In this document: piece after piece, positions 1 to 11,078 of the stretch
Position numbering within the stretch: the stretch's first letter is position 1
How the letters are laid out: each line of letters opens with the position of its first letter
Assembly (NCBI GenBank): GCA_015680905.1
Contig: CM027380.1
Location: 17,874,001-17,938,000 of the forward strand
Direction of reading: 5' to 3'
Source: Coptis chinensis
Taxonomy: Eukaryota; Streptophyta; Magnoliopsida; Ranunculales; Ranunculaceae
Length of the DNA: 64,000 nucleotides
Made by a program: the position numbers and the translations under genes
The notes under the pieces: generated by a model
What the model was told of the DNA's origin: nothing
The model's database searches: none
What the model saw: the letters and a program-made list of their open reading frames with translations, nothing else

Positions 1-555
1 GATTGTAGGAAGATAGGAATATGTATTAATTAACTACTTGTCTACTTGCAAGTTGCAACATACTCTCTTTTAGTTCAAAGTTCAAACTACTTTTGGCTCA
101 AATTTAAGTGTAAGTGTTTTTTTAAAGAAAGCATAGTGACATCAGACAATGAATGTGGTAAAAATGAGAAAGATCTGATCCCCTTAAGCATAGTGACATG
201 GAGGTTTTGGGAGGTTTCACAAGTCATGTTTGAGTAGTATGGCATGACAATGGATATAAATCCAGCCCTACTACACGAATTTATTTCTTAGATCTATTAT
301 TGCGACTTACTAGCTATTTGGATAATGTTGGTTTGCAATGAAATACACACTTCATGTAAAACAATGGTTATCAATAGTAGGTTTGTTAAGTAGGTCAGAT
401 TGGTAGTCCTTAACATGCAAAAGAACTCTTCAAAATTGAAACCGCGAAGTCCTCATTAGCACCCAAAAGAACTCTTCAAAATTGAACTGAAAATGTATAT
501 AGCTTTTCGTGAATACAACTCTTAAGATATATTATACTGACGAGTGTATAAGTGT
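1..555. other. Intergenic, no gene recognised
   Basis: No convincing coding sequence or RNA gene is visible. Its one internal structure is a 22-bp direct repeat (see 419-486). The stretch ends at the target site of the first MULE-like element. Confidence 0.5.
419..486. repeat. 22-bp direct repeat, two copies
   Basis: The words AAAAGAACTCTTCAAAATTG plus AA occur at 419-440 and again at 465-486, separated by 24 bp. They could be a small local duplication; no function is suggested. Confidence 0.6.
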
Positions 556-563
556 ATTATCAC

Positions 564-2276
564 CATAGTACAAAATGCCGCGATATATCGAGATATATCG
601 CGATAAATATCGGTTTTGCAGCCAACCGGCACATGAAATCACTGATATATATCCTGGTAGGAGAAACTCAACTTATCGGGATGAAATCGTGGTAAATTGC
701 GATATATCTGGATATAATCAAAATTACCGCGATACATTGGTTTCTACTAGATCGGTTCATCTTCTTCCTCCATTTCCTTCCTAAACCAACCATTTTTTTC
801 AACTTCAACCATTTTTTTCCATTAAATAAACGCGACTAACAACTGTAGATCTTGGTTACTTCTATTGAATTGGTTACGACTACTTAGAAACTTGAAGAAT
901 CTAAAAGACTTATGTATGTAGAGTGTATCAATAATTTTGGTAGAAATTAAATGACTCGTAATAAGAGATGGAACCCGAAAAAGATTCGATTGTAGACATG
1001 GTTTCGGTGTAGTCAAAATAAGTTTTGATCCAAGTTTGTTGATACCTCATCGAGTAAGGCAAGGATGCTAATATGTTCTTATGGATGTCTTGAACTCTTA
1101 ATTTGCAGGATCATAAATTCTTACAATATGCAAGGGTGATGCACAGTTGCACTTGCACACTATTGGTATATCATATCATAACTACTATTTGGGGATCTTG
1201 CATGTTATGTTACTGGATTGAGGGGAGCAACATATCTAGTGTATTTAAAATATAATTTTGAATCTTTGATATATGGAAATCAGACTAGGCATGTATAGAA
1301 AGTGTGTAATAATTTGACAATAGTGAAGGTCACCTCGGAAGACAACACCGTACTCTATCAGTTGAACTTAAAATGCATGATGTTTTTGCGGAAGTGTTAG
1401 TAGTGTTCTGCGACTTCATTACCCATTTAAGATCACATCCCCGACTTAGGAAGTGGCCTCTTTGGGGATACTTCAATGAACCATGTGGAAAATAAGAGAG
1501 CCTTTTACTGTCTATCTAATATATGTTCTTTTTCTTACTCTATTTCCTTTATTTTCTATGGTTGCTTTGTATTCAGAATTTTTTGATCGGTTCTTTGCAT
1601 CCACTAGGATAAAAACAATAATATTAAGGGTCTGATATTACTTTGCATGCCTATAAGGATGATTATCCTAGTATGTGAAGATCTACCCTTGTTGCAGGTA
1701 CTTGTTATGGTGTAGTGTATATCCACTACTGTAAAAGAACACATCTACGATCATAGGGGGACCAGTTCCTTGCTTGTGTCAGATTCATCCCACGGTTAAT
1801 GGTTATTCGAAGCAGTTAGTAGGTGGAGTTATTGGTCCCTCTGAGGAGGTTGCCAGGTTGGAATAGCATGAGTCAGCAGGTTGGTTCTCTATCCTTAATA
1901 TCAGGAGACAGATGGCTTTGGATCACCCATCAGGTTCATATGCTGCTACAAATCAAGGTTACAGTGTATGAGGCTCTGCCAAGCTCAAAATTCAGGAATG
2001 AGAGTTCGAGATTCGTTTAGCCGGGACACAGAAGCAAAGAAAGTCCGGTTTTGGTTACTAGTAAAGCCTTTTGAACCACAAATTTCAACGCACCACTAAT
2101 ATATCAATCTCCCCGTACCAATGATTTTTGTTGATAAATTCCGATATATATCTATAAATACCAAGATTCCAGACTTCCCACACCTCATTTTACCGACCTT
2201 GGACTTATGATATATACCAATATATCGGAAATTGGGATGTCCGATAAATTGCTTTGGCACGAAATTTTGTACTATG
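564..2276. mobile_element. MULE-like element A (1.7 kb) with unidentified cargo
   Basis: The left end reads CATAGTACAAAATGCC and the right end is its inverse (ATTTTGTACTATG). The element is flanked by a perfect 8-bp target-site duplication, ATTATCAC, at 556-563 and 2277-2284. Subterminal sequence on both sides is rich in GATATATCG motifs, as in elements B, C and D. The interior (about 800-2060) has no transposase that I recognise. It contains coding-like stretches broken by stops, for example around 1800-2020, whose identity I cannot name. The boundaries are strongly supported. Assignment to the Mutator-like group is inferred from the shared termini with element C, which has a MULE transposase relic. 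Confidence 0.75.
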
Positions 2277-2284
2277 ATTATCAC

Positions 2285-2642
2285 TCTGTTAAAATTTTCA
2301 TTTACTTATTATCTCTTGAATGTATAACTGTATACTATGAGCTCCTCTAAACTGAAGCATCAATTTTTTATAATCATTTTTTTTGCTTCCATATAAATAA
2401 ATCAACCATCTTTGTTTTTTTGCACATAAGTAGAGATTTTATTAGAACTAGAAAAGAGTTGGAATTACGGAGAGGTGTGTTTGTTATATGCCATTAAAAT
2501 TAGGAGTTACAAGCCAGACTAATTAAATCTGTAGTAGGTTCTCAAACGAACTCTCTGATAAAGCTTGGTCTGGTGTAGCGCTACATACAGAAACTACCCT
2601 GATTAAAAAAAATTGTTAACCCACATAATCAATCATCGAGTA
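2285..2642. other. Short spacer between elements A and B
   Basis: AT-rich sequence with no recognisable gene or repeat. Confidence 0.4.
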
Positions 2643-2650
2643 GGTACAGC

Positions 2651-3055
2651 CAAGGCCCAAAATATCGATGTCGATCAATATATCGGTGTACCCAAAAACC
2701 GATATATATCAGATATATCGGATATATCCATTATTTTGGTGACCATTCCAAACTATTTAAAATATCAGAAATATCGGATATATCGGACATATAATATCAG
2801 AAATATCAGAAATATATTGGAAATATCGGATTTATATTAAAAAATAGTCAAAAAATCAACCGATATATATCGTAAATATCGGATATATCGATTATATCGG
2901 CGATATAAAATTTTATATCGGAATTTCCGATATATATCGAAAAAAAAAGGATTCTATATTCGGTAGATATATATCGGAAATATCGATGTCGGTGTATCAA
3001 AATACCAATATATATCGGCAATATATCGGATATATCGGCGATATTTTGGTCCATG
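2651..3055. mobile_element. MULE-like MITE B with GATATATCG repeats
   Basis: The TIRs are CAAGGCCCAAAATATCG on the left and CATGGACCAAAATATCG (read inward) on the right. A perfect 8-bp target-site duplication GGTACAGC lies at 2643-2650 and 3056-3063. The 405-bp interior consists almost wholly of imperfect GATATATCG/AAATATCGG repeats on both strands, so apparent reading frames through it are low-complexity artefacts. The TIR is a diverged relative of CATAGTACAAAATATC in elements A, C and D. Confidence 0.75.
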
Positions 3056-3625
3056 GGTACAGCAGTACAAACGTAAAAAGAAGAGCAAGTACACCTGCCA
3101 ACATCAGTCAGATTAATTGTTTAACCAGAAACATCTAATTGGCTATCCACATTTGTTGTTTAGTTTTCACGTTTTTTTCTTTCTTTTCTTGCTTTTCTTC
3201 TAAACAGTAGTAGGTAGTAATGCTATCCTGAATGTAGTGAAACCCGAAATCTCAATGCATAGCCAACCAATCACAAAAAAAAAAACAGTTTAGTCAACAT
3301 TCAATTGACCCTAAGCATTTTGGCGAGATTCCTCATTTACTCACAAAACATTACTCACATATAGCCAAGTACCCAGCAGGCCAGCAGACTTTGGAGTCGC
3401 AAATGAAAATTTTCCTTCTTGTGGGGCGCTCCAAGTCCAAGACTTTTAGCTTACTTTTGAAAGAGTCAACACGAGTTTTCCGCAATGGGTCCCTGATAGC
3501 TTCTAGTTAGGACGTGAACCCTGGCCCGAGATGGTTAGCTCCAATTCTACTTGGGTCATCAGCCGCTGTGTAGCTTTCAATCATCATCGGTGTTATGTCA
3601 TTGGTGATAGTGTCATAGTTCATGG
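3056..3625. other. Spacer between elements B and C
   Basis: AT-rich spacer with no gene or repeat recognised. Confidence 0.4.
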
Positions 3626-4440
3626 CATGGTACAAAATATCAGAATATAGGTATTTATCAATATTCAATTTCTGGATATGTATCGTAGATATATTTTTCT
3701 CTTTGGGGATATTTGATATTGTTTCATATGTAAATATCGTAAATATATCCAAAATATCAACAAATATTGTGGATATTGTGGATATTTCTTGATATATCAT
3801 GATACATTATTTATATTTATTTGAAATATAATGGTAAATATTAAATAAAACATAAAACTAGGTTTAAAACCCTAATTCCGGTCTTTATTAGCTTAAAACC
3901 CATTGACTTTATTAATTACACCTAAAGCCCACCCGATTTTTTGAAATGTGAAATAAAGGTTCCAACTTCGGTAAATTTCGAGTTTAAGTCTTTTCTTTGT
4001 GTTTCATTTATTCAAAATGCCCATTTTACCCTTTTCAAGTTTTTCCTCACAAACACCTCTCTTCTCAAAATATATCTTCATCACCACACTCCAACATACA
4101 CTAGCTGTCGACCTTCGCATCTCCCACAATCAAAGTAATCACTTTGCCTCTCCATCTTCTTTTCTCCCCACTCTCTTTTTTTCCTCTAATCGTTCTAAAA
4201 AAATGAGTGTTTTTATTATTTATGATTTTGGGTTTCAAAATAACCTTTGAAATTTGGTATTGATTGACTTTTTGGATTTCATTACAAATGAAGCATTTTC
4301 CCTTTATGTAGATTAGTTTTATTGCATACTCTTGTGATTTCAAGCGGTTGCTATATATATATTGATTGTTTAATTTAATATCTGATTTTCTTTACTTTGA
4401 ATTATTAATATTGTTACTACATACTTTGTAAAGTTATACG

Positions 4441-5185
4441 TTGAATATATTGTGTAATATTCTAATTGTGTTTTCAAGGTCATTTAACTCATATTGTTTT
4501 TGGCACTTGAAGAACAATGTTGGTTATGTTATACAGAAAGATAACAAATTGAGAAAATATGTTGTGAAGCTATTTTCTGATTGTGCTTATATAGCTTCTC
4601 ATCATGAATTTTTGTCTTGTGCTGAAAAGTTGAAGAAACATGGCGGGTTTCCTGTGAAAAGGTTTTTGACAGATATTAGATTGGAAAATTGGGCAAATGC
4701 ATACTTTCACAGTGCTAGATATGATAAGATACTTGTGCTCGACACTAACTGATCGAATGTTTCAATGAATGGTATGGATCACTAAAGAGCGCTTCCTGCC
4801 TATTATTCCTATGCTTTTTGGAATCATGGAAAAGATGATAAAAATGACTTGGAACATATTGGAGGAGTCTATGAAATGGGATTCCGTTTTATGTCCAAAA
4901 ATGGAGATAGTACTGGTTAGTAAGGTTGAAGCTATAAGGACTTTGAGGGTGGTTAGATCAAATGAAAATCAGTTTCTAGTTCATAGCGACGTCATTCATT
5001 CAGTTGATTTAATGAATAGATCATTTACTTGTAACTATTAGCGTGTCGATAATTTCCCTTGCATACATGTTATCGCTTGTACTGGTAGTAAGGGTGATTC
5101 ATTTTATAGCTACATTGATGAAGGATATACAAAGATCGCATTCAGGCAATGTTACTTACATTCTATCAAGCCGGTTTGAATGGTT
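4441..5185 (+). pseudogene. MULE transposase remnant (C-terminal part, SWIM finger)
   Basis: Three pieces in different frames read as one MULE transposase C-terminal half. First comes FCFWHLKNNVGYVI, then ENWANAYFHSARYDK, which matches the family's W-A-x-A-F/Y and RYD region before the TN-(I/L)-(S/I)-E-(S/C)-FN motif. After a frameshift near 4750 the next stretch reads ECFNEWYGSLK, and after another shift ERFLPIIPMLFGIMEK. A SWIM-type zinc finger follows around 5020-5080 (SFTCNY, stop, RVDNFPCIHVIAC), where a TAG interrupts the position usually held by a residue after the first cysteines. The tail FRQCYLHSIKP matches the conserved end. The N-terminal half with most catalytic acidic residues is absent. 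The protein would have cut and moved the element's ends; it is clearly non-functional now. Confidence 0.75.
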
Positions 5186-5500
5186 CTATGCCAAGACATA
5201 TGCTTGATTTTCCTACGGTTTATCCGTGTAGTCCCAAGATTGGTCCCGTAGACTCAAGAAGAAAAAATTGAAAGCACCGGTGTGATTCGTTAGTCGTGAT
5301 CGGTTTTGATGTTCTCGGCAAACCATATTTTTTTTTTTATCTTAATTGAGATTTTTAAGTATGGTCTTGACATTTATTAATGAGAAATTGATACTCATTG
5401 TATTCTTTTTTATTGAATGTTAGATACTCATTTGAGATTATTAAGTTAGTCGTTTTTTTTCATTTGTTATAATGGAATTTATATCCCCGTGAAATTATTT

Positions 5501-5850
5501 GTGTTGCAATTGTAATTAAGAGTGCAACATTCATGTTGCGATCATAATTGATAGTGCAACATTCTAATTGTATTGCAACATTCATGTTGCGATCGTGATT
5601 GAGAGTGCAACATTCATGTTGTAGTTAAGTAATTGATAGTCTGAACATTCATGTTGTAGTAAGTAATTGATAGTCTGACATTTTAATTGAGAATGCAACA
5701 TTCATGTTCGCGATCATAATCGAGAGTGAAACATTCTAATTGGCGATTGCAACATTCATGTTGCGATCGAAATTGAGAGAGTGTAACATTCTAATGAGAG
5801 AGTGTAACATTCATGTTGCGGTTGTAATTGAAGGTCAACATCCATATTGC
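5501..5850. repeat. Degenerate array of GCAACATTCATGTTGC palindromes (left)
   Basis: Roughly 30-45 bp units built from the palindrome GCAACATTCATGTTGC followed by GATCRTAATTGAGAGT-like spacers recur about ten times with indels. Each unit can form a small hairpin. The array lies in element C just 3' of the transposase relic, and a related array in the same orientation lies at 6185-6500. Confidence 0.7.
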
Positions 5851-5958
5851 GCGTGGGATGTTGTACAAGAACCATCGCGGAGACTTACTTTTGATGTAAT
5901 GCATGAGACTTAATGCTAGAACTATGCGTGAGACTTAATGCTATATACACATATAAAC

Positions 5959-6034
5959 GAATCTTGGTGGATTTGAACCACCATCCTCTTGGGATTCTTC
6001 TCCCAAGCGCTCTACCTTTTTGAGCTAAAGATCC
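5959..6034 (-). tRNA. tRNA-like sequence, probably a pseudogene
   Basis: Read on the minus strand, the 76 nt fold into a cloverleaf. The acceptor stem is GGATCTT/AAGATTC (one G-T pair), the D stem GCTC/GAGC and the T arm GGTGG-TTCAAAT-CCACC, which is perfect. Pol III A-box (TAGCTCAAAAAGG) and B-box (GGTTCAAATCC) words are both good. The anticodon arm is abnormal. It is 20 nt instead of 17, with CTTGG/CCAAG closing a 10-nt loop, or a 7-bp stem with a 6-nt loop, so there is no normal U33-anticodon-R37 context and no amino acid can be assigned. It sits inside MULE C between two repeat arrays, so it may be captured sequence. Confidence 0.45.
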
Positions 6035-6184
6035 ATTCTTTTTATGTTAACTTCATCACGATAATACTTATAGTACATTTGAATCAAAAGTAATAAGTGC
6101 ACTTTCTATTGTGTATAACCATTAAGTTCTTTAACATTCATATATGAGTACATGTAATCTCAATTATTTGATGTCAATGTAACG

Positions 6185-6500
6185 ATCTGCAACATCCATG
6201 TTGCGTATGAGGTGACAATGAACATCCATGTTCGCGATGGTAATTAACAATGTAACATTCATGTTGCAATGGTTGTTGCGATGGTAATTGATGAAGTGCA
6301 ATATTCATGTTCAGAAGATAGTTGACAATGGTTGTTCGCGGTAGTAATTGACTATGCAACATCCATGTTGTAATGATAATTGACAAATAATATCCATGTT
6401 GTAATATGAGTTGACTGTGGTTGTTGGAATGGTAATTGATTGTGCTACATCCATGTTGCAATGGTAATTGACATATAGTGTAACACCCATGTTGCAGTAG
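6185..6500. repeat. Degenerate array of GCAACATCCATGTTGC palindromes (right)
   Basis: A second array of the palindrome family of 5501-5850, with spacers of the type GATGGTAATTGACAATG. The two arrays have the same orientation and flank the tRNA-like sequence. Open frames on the minus strand here come from the repeat and are not genes. Confidence 0.7.
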
Positions 6501-6617
6501 GAGTTTACAATTGAAAACAACATGTAAAATCAAACAACAAGCATCAACATTTAAGCTTCATGTTCATTTAAGCAAAAAGCAAGTTCATTAAACCAAAACA
6601 CAAAATACAACTAAAAT

Positions 6618-6619
<2 letters not shown>

Positions 6620-6658
<39 letters not shown>

Positions 6659-6659
6659 T
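6620..6659. repeat. (AT)n microsatellite
   Basis: About 20 near-perfect AT dinucleotide repeats inside element C. Confidence 0.9.
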
Positions 6660-7191
6660 GGAAATTTTAAATTTAGTTTCTCACTTTTGTAATAGTTGGT
6701 TGTTTTTTGTTTCGAGTAGATATCGGTTTTTAATGTACAAAATCGGTGGAATCCCCATTAATTTCAAATTTCAAATTTCCATGTTACACTTTTCATACTT
6801 TCAGTTTAATTTGGAGGAACTAGGATTTGTTTTTTTGTTTTCAAACTATTTAGATTTCTGTTTGGGGAAGATGGGGTGAGGGACAAATTTGTAATATTAT
6901 CAAAAAATTGACTGGGTGGGCTTTTAACATAATTACAAAAGTCTATGTCTTTTATCCGAAATTAAATTAGAATGGTGGGCTTCAGGCCCAATCTCTCTAA
7001 ATAAAATTGTTATATACACAAAATATCTCCAAATATCGTAAAATATCACAAAATATCTTCAAATATCACTAATACTTGCAGTCGTATATATCTCTGAATA
7101 TATCGTGACATTTATATATCTTTCTCTGAAATCTGAATAGATATCCCTAAATATTACGATATATCGGGATATTTTGTACTATGGTTAATAG

Positions 7192-8021
7192 TAGTTGGTA
7201 CCGGTCCGTATAGCTAGCTATTCTTTTTTTTTTTTTTTCGGTAAACATAGCTAGCTATTCATTCTTTTGCATAACTGGGCTTTGTAAATCCAATGTTAGA
7301 AACTAATTTAAAGTTTGAAACAGTAATCTCTTAAGCCAAAATATAAAATATGGGACCCAAGAAATCTAGGATGGTACCTTGTGCCTAGAGGAGGTTCCTC
7401 CCGAGAAAGTAGACTTGGATTATTTGGCGAGGTATCCTTTGTTCTTCCTTGAATTGATGTTTCGGAAGTGGAACTGGGATATGTGATCGGACTATTGGTC
7501 TTAACCAGCCCAACCGCCCTCTGTTCAATTTTCCAAAACGCCATCTATCTTACGTTTTCCCAGGGCGTTAGGTTTCTCACAACTGCTTCAAAACCTTCAA
7601 TTTATAATAATTAGTATCTCTAAGGCAATTTGTTTCTTTGATCACGTCTTTCTGTTAAACTCTAGTAAACCAATATCAACACTTACTCGAGTCTCAGCAG
7701 CCATCTACAAGAAACGAAGTTTTATACACTTAGTTCAATTGTTCTTGTGGTATAGTCAAATGCATATTACAGTTAAATGCGAGCTTGATTCATGACATTA
7801 AGATACTTTTAGAGTCGTAGCCACAACGATGAGAGCAGAAGAAGTTGAAAAAAATAGAGAAAAACAGGAAGCTACTACGGTAAAACTGGCATATATTTTT
7901 TATTTTTGGTATCCACTACGGGCACTTTCCATTTTGTGTTGGGCAGACTCCCAAAAAAAAATTATTACAAATTTGTCATTGCTATCTAAAAAACATGATT
8001 TGTGCTAGGCACCTTCCTAAC
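7192..8021. other. Intergenic, no gene recognised
   Basis: A minus-strand open stretch (7544-7308) begins with an ATG and has balanced codons, but I recognise no domain in it and it has no visible splice partner. It is treated as unproven. Confidence 0.35.
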
Positions 8022-8415
8022 TAGGGCTGTCAATAGGTTTCGATAACCCCGATAACCGATCCAAACCAAACCGATAACAAACGGCTTGGATTTTGATAAT
8101 TTAGTTTGCCCTCTACCGACCTGAATCCAAACCGATATAAACCCGAACCGATAAGATAGCATTTTAGTAATATTTATAATTAATTTTGTATATGTTTATT
8201 AATTGTGTGATTAAAATTAATTAATTTAATTTAAAATTTAATTGATTTTATAGTTTTCGATTCGGGTTGGTTCGCAATATATCTTATCAATTCGGTTCGA
8301 TTTCGGATTAAACATAATATTATCGCTTCGGTTTGGTTTCGGGTTCCCAATTTTCTTATCGGTTCGGGTTCGAATTTTTCAAAACCCGACCCAAACCGAT
8401 CCATTGACAGCCCTA
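8022..8415. mobile_element. hAT-like MITE, TAGGGCTGTCAAT termini
   Basis: The left end TAGGGCTGTCAAT is matched by ATTGACAGCCCTA at the right end. The flanking 8-mers TTCCTAAC and TCCCGAAT agree at 5 of 8 positions, compatible with a decayed hAT target-site duplication. The interior is rich in CCGATAACC/GGTTCGGGTT words that pair between its two halves, so the 394-bp element can fold back on itself. It belongs to the same general class as the elements at 12512, 36913 and 50690. Confidence 0.65.
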
Positions 8416-10187
8416 TCCCGAATTGTATCAATGATATCCACCCCCACCCCTCTTTTTCTCTCAAAACTCTTTTAAGTCAACAAGCTCAATTTTCTTTTCA
8501 TATCTTAATCAAACTCCTAAAATGGTAGACAATTAAGTGACAATTTATATCTTAACTCAACAAGCATTGCAAAGTGACTGTAATAGATCACTTGAAAATA
8601 TCAGTTATCTTGTTTAAAATTAATAGCGCAATAAGAAATAGATATCAAATGTTAATGAGGGAGATGAAAATGAACTAAGGGAGATGAAAATGAGGAAAAA
8701 AAGGTGAAGAAAGTGACTAAGAAGAAAAAGGAATACTGAACCGGTTAATTTTTGGTTCATTTGGTTTGGGCTTTTCTAGTAGGGGGTGCTTTAGGCCTGG
8801 GGTTGTGCCCAACACAATTGCAGACCCCGTTTTTTTTTTTGGGTCTACCCAACACAATATGGGGTCTGTCAAAAACAGGACCCTTATTTTTTTGAGCAGA
8901 AAAAACTATGAAAAAAATAAAAATAAATAAATATATATAGTATATATATATATATACAAGATATTCTTGGTTCTGGAGCATAAACTATAAACAAAACGAC
9001 AGGATTCAACCAAGTTTACAATTCAGCTTTCCAGTATGGACATCCTCTGCAATCCTGCATAATATCACACAGCAACTGTACAAACTTAAGGGTCTGATTT
9101 TATTAGAGAAAGAAATCAAAAGTAATTGTAAAAATTAACAGAGTACAATGGTAGTGCACTGAATCACATGAGAGCTAGGAAACATACTTCTGGTGAAAAG
9201 AATATATAGAAATAAAAGAACTTGAGATTTTATTAGATATTTTACATTTGAGGAAGTTGCCTCACAATTATCTATCCTGGAGAACTACAAATCCAAGAAA
9301 ATAGTTGTAGATAATCCTCTTTTGTTTTAGTAATTGGCCTGTTTAACTTAGAGTCAGCCAGATTATACAAAACCTCTAAAGGAAAGGAAAGGTGCATTAC
9401 GCGTGATGGATGTCGCTATGGAAGCAATGGGTGGTGTCAACAATAATAAGTTAGAGAATACGGGGAATTCCCAATGACTGCTCATGGAAACAGTGCAGCC
9501 TTCTCTAATCTAGACCTATTGCAAAAAATCATAACAGCCAATTGGTGTCACGCTTGCAGCAGACTCTTAGCTCTATTCTAGATTGACTTGTGCACAGGGC
9601 ACTACTCTGTTAGCCCATCAAACTTTGACAAACGGTACTGGAGTTCTCAACTTCAAACTGTAGCGAGAATACCAAGTCTTGCAGCCCAAAAACATAGGCA
9701 AACCCATGAGCCAAAAGAATGTGTTACGACGTAAACTGAGAATAATAGCTACACGCAATGAATTTAAGAGAACGATTTACACAAATTAATTCTTGAAACT
9801 CGAGTTCGGCCGTCCTTTAAAACTCTTAAAAAAAAAATTTCTTTCCATAAGCAGTAGGAGACAACACAACCTTCTGAATGTCATGGTCTGTTCTCGTGTT
9901 ATTCACCGACAGAAAGTCTCAAGGATCCAGATGAAACTATAGTAGGAGTCCTTAATCCTATGCTTTCACTATACGCAGTGAATCATACAAAACAACTTTT
10001 GCAAATCTGAGGGCTTTCCTTAAAAATATATCCATAAAAAAGGATAACAATAAAGTACCAAAGGAACTTGTATAGTCCATTCCCATTAAAATGCAACACT
10101 GAATAACACGTACATCTCAATAAAACATCAAATGACTAATGTACATGGGTCGAAAAACACATTATATCTACTTTTCGTATGCATACC
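8416..10187. other. Intergenic downstream of the CCCH-type fragment
   Basis: No coding sequence is recognised. There is a short AT microsatellite near 8936-8957 and several A/T homopolymers. The part next to 10188 may be the old 3' untranslated region of the CCCH-type gene. Confidence 0.4.
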
Positions 10188-10668
10188 TTAATAACGAGTA
10201 TTGTCGAACACTAAAGGGTCATGCAAGAAAAGCTCTCGGCCATTCATTGGCACCGTTCCAGCTAATATATCTTCTGCACGTTTTCTAGCTTCCTCAGCTT
10301 TTCTAGCAGAAGCATCTGCATCCTGTCCAACCAAACAAACGTATAACAAATAACGAATGCCTAAATAAAAATATAAGATAAGGGTCCAATATTAATTACG
10401 AAAATTGATAAGTACTTAAGAGTAAATAATTTAATTTAAAAGACGAAACTACATAACCCTAGAAAAACAATGAGAAATTACAGAGAACCTTGTTGCGCTT
10501 CCAAGAGAGGAATTGAGCTGGGGTCATGGGCTGGGTGCTGGACCTTGGTTGTTGCTCTAGTTCAATTCCTTTCTGCTCCACTTCTTCTTCAGCACCCATC
10601 TCTTTTCCTCTGTTTCTTTTTTTGTGATTCCTTCCAAGCTTTGCGATTCGACTGCTTGTATTCTTCAT
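10188..10668 (-). pseudogene. C-terminal fragment of a CCCH zinc-finger (DFRP1/ZC3H15-like) protein
   Basis: Two minus-strand exons splice in frame. Exon 1 ends at 10489 with SSTQPMTPAQFLSWKRNK before a GT donor. Exon 2 runs 10322-10188 and reads DADASARKAEEARKRAEDI, then AGTVPMNGRELFLHDP, ending VFDNTRY before TAA. This is the conserved C-terminal tail that I recognise from plant CCCH zinc-finger proteins related to the DRG-interacting factor ZC3H15. A lysine/arginine- and glutamate-rich stretch (HKKRNRGKEMGAEEEVEQ) precedes it. The zinc fingers and central region are missing, and the sequence farther upstream is unrelated before the LINE begins at 11038. The ATG at 10668 is only a guess for a start. 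It is most likely a 5'-truncated copy; a short expressed protein cannot be ruled out. Confidence 0.6.
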
Positions 10669-11024
10669 TAGTTCAAAATCTCGATAATTGCAAATCCTTG
10701 AAATCTCAACATATATCGCGAAACATTCAGTAGGCAAAGGCCAAAGGGAGAACTGATGCCAGGGAAATCTTGACTGATAAAATGCCGACACATGACATTC
10801 GCTAGTGGTGCCTATCGCGATATTTTGGTGCCTATCGTGGGATTATTAATAAGTCTATTTGATGCCCATAGAGAATTTGCACATAGTAAGCAAAGTAAAA
10901 TTTCAGCTTGTGGATATATCACCTTAGTAATACCATCTTCCAATTATATATACCTTTAAAAGAGTAGATGCTATTTGCTTTGCAGCAAGGAAAATCAAAT
11001 GTCGATAGGGAAGAGGAGTAACCG
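10669..11024. other. Spacer between the CCCH-type fragment and the LINE
   Basis: No gene recognised. Two copies of GTGCCTATCG occur close together near 10808-10838. The expected upstream exons of the CCCH gene are not here. Confidence 0.4.
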
Positions 11025-11078
11025 AAACCCAAGAAGACATTTATGGCTCGCTTATTTCATTCACCAGATGGGTTAGAG

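Larger units (their letters stand above)
3626..7183 (+). mobile_element. Decayed autonomous-type Mutator-like element C
   Basis: The left end (CATGGTACAAAATATC) and right end (GATATTTTGTACTATG) are inverted repeats. The flanking 8-mers GTTCATGG (3618-3625) and GTTAATAG (7184-7191) agree at 6 of 8 positions, as expected for an old target-site duplication. Its first ~210 bp and last ~180 bp are near-identical in layout to the two halves of the short element D at 11079-11499. Inside are a broken MULE transposase (4441-5185), two palindrome-rich repeat arrays (5501-5850, 6185-6500), a tRNA-like sequence (5959-6034, minus) and an AT microsatellite. The transposase identity makes this a MULE, although the target-site duplication looks like 8 bp rather than the usual 9. 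Confidence 0.75.

Noticed and set aside
2613-3054. Open frames on both strands through the GATATATCG block
   Set aside because: They are composed of I, S, D and Y from the repeat and lie wholly inside MITE B.
6174-6533. Minus-strand frames of 119 and 70 codons with repeated LQHGC-type words
   Set aside because: Direct translation of the palindromic array in element C, not a gene.
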